A DNA stretch of 6,307 nucleotides, taken from Candidatus Ruminimicrobiellum caprinum. GTDB lineage: Bacteria > Elusimicrobiota > Endomicrobiia > Endomicrobiales > Endomicrobiaceae. The position numbers and the translations under genes are program-made. Where the stretch lies: positions 1-6,307 of the forward strand of contig JAFPUA010000139.1 in assembly GCA_017413305.1 (NCBI GenBank), written 5' to 3'. The notes beneath the pieces are model-generated. The model was not told the DNA's origin. It made no database searches and saw only the letters and a program-made list of their open reading frames with translations. Positions 1-4,577 of the stretch are shown here, piece after piece; position 1 is the first letter of the stretch; the number at the start of each line of letters is the position of its first letter.

Positions 1-1
1 A

Positions 2-2731
2 ATGAAGGCAAATTTGGCGCAAAGAGAACCTGATTTTTTAAAAGAATTGTACGACGCTAAAATTTATGAAAAAATGAGAGCAAAAAATCAGGGGAAAAAG
101 AAATTTATTCTCCACGACGGCCCTCCTTATGCAAACGGAGAGATGCATATAGGGCATGCTTTAAATAAGATATTAAAAGATTTCATTTTAAAATATAAAA
201 CAATGAAAGGTTTTGATACTCCTTATACTCCGGGTTGGGATTGTCACGGCCTTCCTATAGAAACACAATGTTTGAAAGAGTTAAAAACAGATAAACATAA
301 AGTAGATAAGGCAGTTTTCAGAAAACAAGCAAGCGATTTTGCAAAAAGATTTGTTTCCATACAGAGGGAAGGTTTTAAAAGATTAGGCGTGTTTGCCGAC
401 TGGGAAAAACCTTATCTTACATTGGATCCGAAATATGAAGCTTCGATAGTAAAAGTTTTCGGTGAACTTGTAGAAAAAAATTATTTGTTCAGAAAGAAAA
501 AACCCGTTTACTGGTGTTCTTCCTGCGAAACTGCTCTTGCCGATGCGGAAGTTGAATATGCTGATGTTTCGTCCGATTCAATATTTGTAAAATTTCAGAT
601 AATGGAATTGTCCGACGCATTAAAAGATAAACAAGATTTGTTAAAAGATTATTCCGTACTGATATGGACAACAACTCCATGGACATTACCGTCCAATGTG
701 GCTCTTGCTTTTTCTCCTATAGCAAAATATGTTGCTTGTGAATATATTTTAAACGGTAAAGTTGAAAAAATTATCGTTGCAAGAGATTTGGCGGAAAATG
801 TTAAGAATAAAATCTCTGCGGAAAGTTTTACCATAAAAGCTGAATTCGACGGAAAAGATTTGGAATATATCAAATGTCAAAATCCTATAGTGGATAGAAA
901 ATCTCTCGGTATTTTGGCAGATTATGTAAGTATGGAAGATGGTTCCGGTATTGTTCATATTGCTCCGGGACACGGCCAGGAAGACTATCAGGCAGGGCTT
1001 GCATATAAACTTGATATTATTTCGCCTCTAAACGACAGAGGACAGTTTACAAAAGAAGTTCCTGAATTTGAAGGGATAAATGTATTTAAAGCAAATCCTT
1101 TAATAATTGAAAAGCTTACAAAAGAGGGGAAACTCCTTGCAAGCATAAAAATAAATCACTCTTATCCTCACTGTTGGAGATGTAAGAAACCTGTAATATT
1201 CAGAGCAACTCCTCAGTGGTTTATGGGTGTGGATTTAAATGATCTAAGAAACAATCTTCTTAAAGAAATTAAAAATGTTAATTGGGTTCCTAAATACGGA
1301 GAATCAAGAATAACGGGAATGATACAAACAAGACCTGATTGGTGCTTAAGCCGTCAGAGACTTTGGGGTGTACCTTTGCCGATATTCTATTGTAAAGAGT
1401 GCGGAGAACCTATTTTAGACAAAAAAATTATAGATAAAGTTGTTGAAGAATTTAAAATTCACGGCGCAGGTGTGTGGTATGAAAAACCTGTAGAAGAATG
1501 GCTTAGCGGATTTGATATAAAATGTCCTAAATGTGGTAAAACTGAATTCAAAAAAGAAGAAGATATTTTAGATGTGTGGTTCGATTCAGGAGTATCGAGC
1601 GAAGCTGTTTTATCCAGTGGAAATTATGATTCTTTAGAGTTCCCTGCAGATTTATATCTTGAAGGAAGTGATCAGCACAGAGGCTGGTTCCAGAGTTCAT
1701 TGCTTCCTGCAGTAGCAATAAAAGGTAAAGCACCTTATAAAACTGTTCTTACCCACGGCTTTTTGGTTGACGGTCAGGGCAGAAAAATGTCTAAATCGTT
1801 AGGTAATGGTGTTGCGCCTTCACAGATAATAAATAAGTACGGTGCAGATATTTTAAGATTGTGGGTCGCATCCTGCGACTACAGAGAAGATGTCAGAATT
1901 TCGGATGAGATTATAAAAGGTCACACTGATACTTACAGAAAAATAAGAAATACTATCAGATTTATTCTCGGAAATATCAGCGATTTAAAGAAAGAAGATG
2001 TTGTGAAATTTGCTGATATGAATGAGATAGATAAGTATGCTTTGTTCTGCTTGAATGATGTTGTTAAACAGGCCGAACTTGGTTTTGAAAATTATGAGTT
2101 TCATAAAACAGTTAAAGTTATTAATGATTTCTGCACGGTATTTTTGAGCGGATTTTATCTTGATGCATTAAAAGATATTTTGTACTGTGATAAAGTTGAT
2201 TCAAAAGCTAGAAGAAGTGCTCAGTCTGCTATGCTTGAAATAGTTACTGCTTTAGTAGAAATTATGTCTCCTGTTTTAACTTTTACCATGCATGAAGCTT
2301 GGAAAGAAATTAAAAAGATTAGACAAGATTTGGCTGAGTATGTTACTTTGGCGGATTTCCCTGCGGTAAATGAAGAGTTTAAGCTTGGTGAAGACGTTCT
2401 CAATAAATGGGAAGGACTTGTTAAGATAAAGCAGAAAGTTTTAGCAGAAACAGAAAAACTTAGAAAAGATAAAATTATAGGTTCTAATTTAGAGGCATGT
2501 TTAACCATAAAATACGGCTCAGACTATGCTGCTGCTTTGACGGATATTAATTTGGTAAATATTGTTATGGGTAGCTGGGATATTAAGTTAGAACAGACAG
2601 AAGGAAAAGAAGACCTTTCAGTATCTGTAGCAAAGTCATCGTTTGAGAAATGTGAAAGATGCTGGCGACATGTACACGATATTGAAAACGGCTTATGTAA
2701 ACGCTGTGCGGATGCTATAGAAAATAAATAA
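2..2731 (+). CDS. ileS: Isoleucyl-tRNA synthetase (5' end probably outside window)
   Basis: Cytoplasmic class I synthetase that charges tRNA-Ile with isoleucine and edits mischarged valine. Visible in order (residue 1 = Met at base 2): class I signature HIGH at 49-52 inside 'HDGPPYANG'; a CxxC zinc-type knuckle at C172/C175; the CP1 editing domain with 'WTTTPWT' from W222 and 'HIAPGHGQEDY' ending near D328; a second CxxC at C391/C394; 'WCLSRQRLWG'; KMSKS at 595-599; an anticodon-binding helical region; and a C-terminal zinc finger C884, C887, C899, C902. Only the bacterial-type enzyme carries that last finger. Start: family members normally have about 15-20 residues before the 'MKANLAQREP' segment (E. 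coli has an equivalent internal 'FPMRGDLAKREP'). The Met at base 2 is therefore probably internal and the gene is 5'-truncated by the window edge. The stop is followed 15 bp later by a strong hairpin terminator, so it ends its operon; the common partner lspA is not downstream. Confidence 0.97.
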   Translation: MKANLAQREPDFLKELYDAKIYEKMRAKNQGKKKFILHDGPPYANGEMHIGHALNKILKDFILKYKTMKGFDTPYTPGWDCHGLPIETQCLKELKTDKHKVDKAVFRKQASDFAKRFVSIQREGFKRLGVFADWEKPYLTLDPKYEASIVKVFGELVEKNYLFRKKKPVYWCSSCETALADAEVEYADVSSDSIFVKFQIMELSDALKDKQDLLKDYSVLIWTTTPWTLPSNVALAFSPIAKYVACEYILNGKVEKIIVARDLAENVKNKISAESFTIKAEFDGKDLEYIKCQNPIVDRKSLGILADYVSMEDGSGIVHIAPGHGQEDYQAGLAYKLDIISPLNDRGQFTKEVPEFEGINVFKANPLIIEKLTKEGKLLASIKINHSYPHCWRCKKPVIFRATPQWFMGVDLNDLRNNLLKEIKNVNWVPKYGESRITGMIQTRPDWCLSRQRLWGVPLPIFYCKECGEPILDKKIIDKVVEEFKIHGAGVWYEKPVEEWLSGFDIKCPKCGKTEFKKEEDILDVWFDSGVSSEAVLSSGNYDSLEFPADLYLEGSDQHRGWFQSSLLPAVAIKGKAPYKTVLTHGFLVDGQGRKMSKSLGNGVAPSQIINKYGADILRLWVASCDYREDVRISDEIIKGHTDTYRKIRNTIRFILGNISDLKKEDVVKFADMNEIDKYALFCLNDVVKQAELGFENYEFHKTVKVINDFCTVFLSGFYLDALKDILYCDKVDSKARRSAQSAMLEIVTALVEIMSPVLTFTMHEAWKEIKKIRQDLAEYVTLADFPAVNEEFKLGEDVLNKWEGLVKIKQKVLAETEKLRKDKIIGSNLEACLTIKYGSDYAAALTDINLVNIVMGSWDIKLEQTEGKEDLSVSVAKSSFEKCERCWRHVHDIENGLCKRCADAIENK

Positions 2732-2746
2732 AGTTACATTTATATT

Positions 2747-2787
2747 AAAAAACAGCAAATCTTAATTTATGATTTGCTGTTTTTTTT
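2747..2787. terminator. Bidirectional rho-independent terminator after ileS
   Basis: The perfect 9-bp stem CAGCAAATC (2753-2761) / GATTTGCTG (2771-2779) has a 9-nt loop. It is preceded by six A (2747-2752) and followed by eight T (2780-2787). Rightward it ends ileS. Read leftward, the A-run becomes a U-tract, so it can also stop transcription arriving from the foldback region at 2823-3044. Confidence 0.9.
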
Positions 2788-2796
2788 GAATTTGAC

Positions 2797-2824
2797 GCAA
2801 AAAGAGAAATATCTTTTCGTTTGC
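2797..2824. repeat. Small imperfect hairpin beside the foldback
   Basis: GCAAA (2797-2801) pairs with TTTGC (2820-2824), and AAGA (2802-2805) with TCTT (2812-2815), leaving an internal asymmetric bulge. It sits between the ileS terminator and the large foldback. On a leftward transcript it would be the last helix before the terminator. It could also be a chance structure in AT-rich DNA. Confidence 0.45.
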
Positions 2825-3051
2825 TCGAATAAAGGAAGAAGATTTTACTTTTTTTCGAGCTGGCACTATTCGTTTATATTTTTCAGGCCGGGCTCCAACT
2901 GTCATTTCCTAACATCTATAGGAAGACGGAAATGACCACGAACATTGTCGCCCTAAGAATCTCTACTTTACTGATTCTTGCCTGAAAAATATTTCACTCA
3001 TAAGCAGTGCCTGAGGCACTTCAAAAAAGAAAATCTCTTCCTTATAATTGT
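2823..3051 (-). ncRNA. Large nested foldback: candidate structured RNA or MITE-like element
   Basis: No protein gene fits here. The outer stem pairs 2832-2854 with 3023-3043: about 21 base pairs with two bulged A residues (AAGGAAGA/TCTTCCTT, GATTTT/AAAATC, CTTTTTT/AAAAAAG). An inner perfect 13-bp stem pairs 2876-2888 (ATATTTTTCAGGC) with 2980-2992. It encloses a junction with GGGC/GCCC (2890-2893/2950-2953) leading to a 9-bp stem GTCATTTCC/GGAAATGAC (2901-2909/2928-2936), and a 7-bp hairpin AAGAATC/GATTCTT (2955-2961/2973-2979). The structure reads on either strand. I assign it to the minus strand because the best promoter (3058-3086) points left and the ileS terminator can end such a transcript. 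I do not recognise 6S, tmRNA, RNase P or SRP RNA signature sequences. The alternative is a non-autonomous palindromic mobile element; TA dinucleotides at both outer ends (2830-2831 and 3043-3044) would suit one. That it is structured is seen; that it is transcribed is inferred. Confidence 0.5.
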
Positions 3052-3057
3052 TATTCA

Positions 3058-3086
3058 ATTATAAATTTTAAACTATAAATTTTAAA
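3058..3086 (-). promoter_or_regulatory. Leftward promoter candidate for the foldback RNA
   Basis: Read on the minus strand, TTTAAA (3086-3081, 4/6 match to the -35 consensus) is followed by a 17-nt spacer and a perfect TATAAT (3063-3058). The predicted start, near 3051, lies just outside the outer stem of the foldback. The surrounding DNA is so AT-rich that a chance -10 match is a real possibility. Confidence 0.4.
3061..3086. repeat. Two direct copies of a 12-bp AT-rich unit
   Basis: ATAAATTTTAAA occurs at 3061-3072 and again at 3075-3086 (14-bp period). The second copy supplies the -35 box and the first overlaps the -10 box of the leftward promoter candidate. Confidence 0.6.
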
Positions 3087-3135
3087 TTGTTGTTTTAATT
3101 CAAACATATTTCCTTTTTGTTGTTTATAGTTTAAA
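3067..3135. repeat. 13-bp inverted repeat around an AT-rich spacer
   Basis: TTTAAACTATAAA (3067-3079) and its exact reverse complement TTTATAGTTTAAA (3123-3135) flank 43 bp without a gene. The right arm is also the loop of a second hairpin formed by TCCTTTTTGTT (3111-3121) and AACAAAAAGGA (3134-3144). That hairpin shares bases with the pilin terminator, so the folds exclude each other. Confidence 0.6.
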
Positions 3136-3166
3136 CAAAAAGGAGCAGAGAAATTCTCTGCTCCTT
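3136..3166 (-). terminator. Rho-independent terminator of the pilin gene
   Basis: Read leftward, an 11-bp GC-containing stem (AAGGAGCAGAG side at 3140-3150, CTCTGCTCCTT side at 3156-3166) with a 5-nt loop runs into TTTTTG. There is no T-run on the right-hand side, so it works in the pilin direction. It starts 57 bp after the pilin stop codon. Confidence 0.85.
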
Positions 3167-3169
3167 CCC

Positions 3170-3196
3170 TTGAAACTTTGCTATGTTAAGTTTCAA
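3170..3196. repeat. 9-bp hairpin between pilin stop and terminator
   Basis: TTGAAACTT (3170-3178) pairs perfectly with AAGTTTCAA (3188-3196) around a 9-nt loop. No U-tract follows in either direction, so it is not itself a terminator. In the pilin mRNA it would give two consecutive 3'-UTR hairpins, possibly a stabilising element. Confidence 0.5.
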
Positions 3197-3222
3197 AATA
3201 TATTTTTATCTCTACTAAATTT

Positions 3223-3711
3223 TTAATGTGCCCAGCTATCTATTGTTGTAGTGCCATTTCCTATAATAGTAAGTTCTCCTCTTGTTGTTAAATTGTATGG
3301 CATTATTATTGTTCCGGCATCTTTACTCATTACTCCAGCTGTAAATGCATAAGCAAAAACATTGTTAGGAATATTACTACTATCTCCAAGCCTTGCATAA
3401 CAAGAAAATTTTGAAAAGTATCTGTTATTCATTACATTAATGCCTAATACAGGGTCATTAGGTGTCCATGTACCCGGGATGCTTCCTATTTTAATGGAAT
3501 CTCGAGGATTTAAAAAATAACCATACTCATTATAGTAATGAATTTGGGCATCTTTAATTGCACCAAGAAGGGCATAACCTTCTCCAAGCATAGAAACTTC
3601 TTTTAAGTGATAACTTCTGTAAATAGGCCAAGAAACTAATGACAAGATAACTACAATTGTCATGGTTATAATTAATTCTACCAGTGTAAAACCTTTATTT
3701 TTTCTTTTCAT
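3223..3711 (-). CDS. Type IV pilin-like protein (prepilin)
   Basis: A 162-residue secreted filament subunit. The N-terminus is a classic class III signal: a short basic leader MKRKNKG, predicted prepilin peptidase cut between G7 and F8, then FTLVE with the conserved Glu at mature position 5 (E12). The hydrophobic helix spans about 8-30. A linker 'YRSYHLKEVSMLGEGYALLGAIKDAQ' continues the long N-terminal helix, followed by a short variable, mostly beta-type head. There is one Cys in the whole protein (C104), so the disulfide-bounded D-region of Neisseria or Pseudomonas pilins is absent. A strong Shine-Dalgarno AGGGAGA (3725-3719) lies 7 nt before the ATG and fixes the start. It is a lone cassette: own terminator, no assembly ATPase, platform protein or peptidase nearby, and convergent with ileS. 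Family is sure from the N-terminus. Whether it is a major pilin, a minor pilin or a type II secretion pseudopilin cannot be told. Confidence 0.9.
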   Translation of the reverse strand: MKRKNKGFTLVELIITMTIVVILSLVSWPIYRSYHLKEVSMLGEGYALLGAIKDAQIHYYNEYGYFLNPRDSIKIGSIPGTWTPNDPVLGINVMNNRYFSKFSCYARLGDSSNIPNNVFAYAFTAGVMSKDAGTIIMPYNLTTRGELTIIGNGTTTIDSWAH

Positions 3712-3718
3712 AATTTTA

Positions 3719-3725
3719 TCTCCCT
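3719..3725 (-). promoter_or_regulatory. Ribosome binding site of the pilin gene
   Basis: On the minus strand AGGGAGA precedes the pilin ATG (3711-3709) by 7 nt, a near-ideal Shine-Dalgarno. It supports the first Met of the basic leader as the start. Confidence 0.8.
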
Positions 3726-3739
3726 ATGTTAAATTTTAT

Positions 3740-3768
3740 TTGTCAAAATATTTAAAAATAAGTATAAT
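3740..3768 (+). promoter_or_regulatory. Consensus rightward promoter of the short RNA
   Basis: TTGTCA (3740-3745, 5/6), an exact 17-nt spacer and a perfect TATAAT (3763-3768) make the best sigma-70 type promoter in the window. The predicted start is near 3775, with no protein gene directly behind it but a terminator about 115 nt on. The -10 also reads TATACT on the opposite strand (3766-3761), so it may fire both ways. Confidence 0.7.
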
Positions 3769-3774
3769 TCTTAT

Positions 3775-3896
3775 GTTGTAATGGCAGAATTATGTTTTTG
3801 CGAGTTTAATCCTGCCATCGATTAAGCAGCCTTAACATTTTTAATATTAATAACATGGCTATGTTATTATTTGCTGCTTTTTAATTTGTTTTTTAT
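3775..3896 (+). ncRNA. Predicted short RNA, antisense to the pilin leader
   Basis: A transcription unit of about 120 nt defined by a consensus promoter and a terminator, with no convincing reading frame. Hairpin 1: ATGGCAG (3781-3787) with CTGCCAT (3812-3818), extended after an A-C mismatch by ATT/AAT. Hairpin 2: stem AAGCAGC (3824-3830) with GCTGCTT (3873-3879), containing a 9-bp apical stem TAATAACAT/ATGTTATTA (3848-3856/3861-3869) with loop GGCT. The loop GGCT is complementary to AGCC at 3828-3831, allowing an alternative fold. Its DNA lies opposite the region a pilin leader would occupy if the pilin promoter is at 3948-3976, so it could act as a cis-antisense RNA. A trans-acting sRNA, or a leader RNA attenuating the XRE gene, are alternatives. 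I match it to no known family. Confidence 0.55.
3824..3896 (+). terminator. Terminator of the short RNA
   Basis: Stem AAGCAGC/GCTGCTT (3824-3830/3873-3879) with a branched AT-rich interior, followed by TTTTT and, after AATTTG, another T-run ending at 3894. The reverse strand has no comparable U-tract, so it acts rightward only. Confidence 0.65.
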
Positions 3897-3920
3897 AAAA
3901 GTATCTTTAGTAATAAATGT

Positions 3921-3950
3921 GGTTACTAGTGATTACTTATGATTACTAGT
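3921..3950. promoter_or_regulatory. Three 10-bp operator-like tandem repeats
   Basis: GGTTACTAGT, GATTACTTAT and GATTACTAGT follow one another without gaps, one helical turn apart. Copies 1 and 3 each contain the palindrome ACTAGT (3925-3930, 3945-3950), exactly 20 bp apart and so on the same face of the DNA. They sit just upstream of the XRE gene's promoter candidate and overlap the -10 and start of the leftward pilin promoter candidate. This is the usual place for an autoregulatory XRE operator. Binding is inferred. Confidence 0.55.
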
Positions 3951-3976
3951 TTACATTGTTTTTTGTAATTTGTCAA
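3948..3976 (-). promoter_or_regulatory. Leftward promoter candidate for the pilin gene
   Basis: Read on the minus strand, perfect TTGACA (3976-3971), a 17-nt spacer and TAAACT (3953-3948, 4/6). It would give a leader of about 230 nt before the pilin start, complementary to the whole short RNA. The -10 overlaps the third operator-like repeat. A competing choice is the TATACT at 3766-3761, which gives a short leader but lacks a good -35. Confidence 0.45.
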
Positions 3977-3992
3977 GTAAAATTTTTATAAA
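3963..3992 (+). promoter_or_regulatory. Weak rightward promoter candidate for the XRE gene
   Basis: TTGTAA (3963-3968, 4/6), an 18-nt spacer and TATAAA (3987-3992, 5/6). The predicted start near 3999 leaves almost no leader before ATG 4002 but about 15 nt before ATG 4014. Confidence 0.4.
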
Positions 3993-4001
3993 ATTAATTT
4001 T

Positions 4002-4331
4002 ATGGGAAGAAAAATGGATTTTAATAAAAAGCTCCAGTATTTGTTAACAAAGAAAAATTTAAGTCAAACTGAATTTGCGAAAATAATAAATAAGAAAAAA
4101 CAAAATGTTTCCAGATGGCTTTCAGGAAAGTTTGTTCCGTCGGCAAAAAATATAAATAAAATAGCAAAAGCATTAAATGTTCCCGTAGAAGAATTGCTTT
4201 CTGAAGAAGAATATTCTAAAGATGAAATATTAAAACTTAAAAAAGATCTTAAAGAAAAGGCTGAGATTATAAAATCTTTGGAAAGTAGAATGAGTATTGT
4301 TGAAAAGAAAATAAAGACTCGTAAAAAATAA
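4002..4331 (+). CDS. XRE-family DNA-binding regulator with C-terminal coiled coil
   Basis: A 109-residue cytoplasmic transcription factor. Residues about 8-66 are a Cro/CI-type helix-turn-helix: 'LSQTEFAKII' is helices 2 to turn, 'KKKQNVSRWLSGKFVPS' the recognition helix and its conserved W-x-x-G, then 'INKIAKALNVPVEELL'. Residues 74-104 form a charged helix with heptad positions I76, I83-equivalent L83, I90, M97, I104 and d positions L79, L93, V100, so a parallel coiled-coil dimer is likely. No ligand or peptidase domain is present. Start: the first ATG (4002) has no Shine-Dalgarno. ATG 4014 (Met5) has GGGAAG at 4004-4009 and would start at 'MDFNKKL', which is equally plausible. It is divergent from the pilin with operator-like repeats between them, so it probably autoregulates and may control the pilin or short RNA. 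The target is inferred, the family is clear. Confidence 0.88.
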   Translation: MGRKMDFNKKLQYLLTKKNLSQTEFAKIINKKKQNVSRWLSGKFVPSAKNINKIAKALNVPVEELLSEEEYSKDEILKLKKDLKEKAEIIKSLESRMSIVEKKIKTRKK

Positions 4332-4342
4332 GTCCTTTTTTT
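4316..4342 (+). terminator. Weak terminator candidate after the XRE gene
   Basis: GACT (4316-4319) can pair with AGTC (4331-4334), just before seven T (4336-4342). The stem is only 4 bp plus a few A-T pairs across a mismatch, so termination may be inefficient and some read-through into the tRNAs is possible. Confidence 0.3.
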
Positions 4343-4343
4343 C

Positions 4344-4372
4344 TTGCATTTTTTGCGATTTTTTTATATATT
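4344..4372 (+). promoter_or_regulatory. Promoter of the tRNA pair
   Basis: TTGCAT (4344-4349, 4/6), a 17-nt spacer and TATATT (4367-4372, 5/6), with a predicted start near 4379, 13 nt before the first tRNA. It may also serve the yajQ genes, because no terminator is visible between the tRNAs and yajQ. Confidence 0.5.
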
Positions 4373-4391
4373 ATACGCCAGTCCTTTGAAT

Positions 4392-4465
4392 GGTGCGATG
4401 CCCGAGTTGGTTAAGGGGACGGTCTGAAAAACCGCCTTGCATCGGTTCGAATCCGATTCGCACCT
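4392..4465 (+). tRNA. tRNA with GAA (Phe) anticodon on a Cys-like body
   Basis: A full cloverleaf of 74 nt with no encoded CCA. Acceptor GGTGCGA (4392-4398) pairs with TCGCACC (4458-4464); D stem CCC (4401-4403) with GGG (4415-4417); anticodon stem CGGT/ACCG; loop CTGAAAA (4424-4430); T stem ATCGG/CCGAT with loop TTCGAAT; 5-nt variable loop. The anticodon 4426-4428 is GAA, decoding Phe. Odd points: position 73 is U (T4465), whereas tRNA-Phe has A73 and U73 is the hallmark of tRNA-Cys. The C-G-rich D arm and the CGGTCTG-AAAACCG anticodon arm resemble bacterial tRNA-Cys with position 35 changed from C to A. The outermost anticodon-stem pair (A27-C43) is mismatched. It is a sure tRNA fold; its amino acid is uncertain (Phe by anticodon, Cys by body). 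Confidence 0.85.
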
Positions 4466-4483
4466 TTTTTATTTTGCCCAAAA

Positions 4484-4557
4484 GCTCGGTTAGCTCAGTT
4501 GGTTAGAGTGCTTCCTTGACATGGAAGAGGTCAGAGGTTCGAATCCTCTATCGAGCA
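4484..4557 (+). tRNA. tRNA-Val (GAC)
   Basis: A canonical 74-nt cloverleaf. Acceptor GCTCGGT pairs with ATCGAGC (one G-T wobble); D stem GCTC/GAGT; anticodon stem CTTCC/GGAAG with loop TTGACAT; T stem AGAGG/CCTCT with loop TTCGAAT; discriminator A (4557), normal for Val. Anticodon GAC at 4518-4520 reads GUC/GUU. CCA is not encoded. It lies 18 nt after the first tRNA and 20 nt before yajQ, so all three are probably co-transcribed. Confidence 0.95.
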
Positions 4558-4564
4558 CTTTTCC

Positions 4565-4572
4565 AGGAGGAG
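4565..4572 (+). promoter_or_regulatory. Ribosome binding site of yajQ
   Basis: AGGAGGAG lies 5 nt before ATG 4578. This strong Shine-Dalgarno decides the start: the frame stays open another 19 codons upstream, but those codons lie in the tRNA-Val gene and its flank. Confidence 0.85.
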
Positions 4573-4577
4573 TAATT

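Noticed and set aside
489..2508. Several minus-strand open frames of 61-95 codons inside ileS
   Set aside because: They are shadows of a fully conserved coding gene, with no ribosome sites and no recognisable domains.
2792..2830. Rightward promoter from TTGACG before the foldback
   Set aside because: No -10 at acceptable spacing; TATCTT is only 12 nt away and TCGAAT 27 nt away.
2885..2900. CCGGGCTCC resembles the RNase P RNA segment following GAGGAAAGU
   Set aside because: The preceding GAGGAAAGU and all other conserved RNase P regions are missing, and the bases are tied up in a different fold.
2940..2953. Minus-strand GGGCGACAATGTTCG looks a little like a tmRNA 5' end
   Set aside because: No tRNA-like 3' domain or tag frame is present.
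3781..3820. Sigma-54 promoter (TGGCA and TGC elements)
   Set aside because: The GG and GC dinucleotides are wrongly spaced on both strands.
3061..3950. CRISPR-like array from the short repeats
   Set aside because: Units are 10-14 bp, two or three copies, no spacers and no cas genes.
4466..4475. T-run after the first tRNA as a terminator
   Set aside because: No hairpin other than the tRNA itself, and tRNA-Val follows 18 nt later.
4521..4577. N-terminal 19-codon extension of the YajQ frame
   Set aside because: It translates tRNA-Val sequence and its flank; the strong AGGAGGAG and the conserved family N-terminus place the start at 4578.
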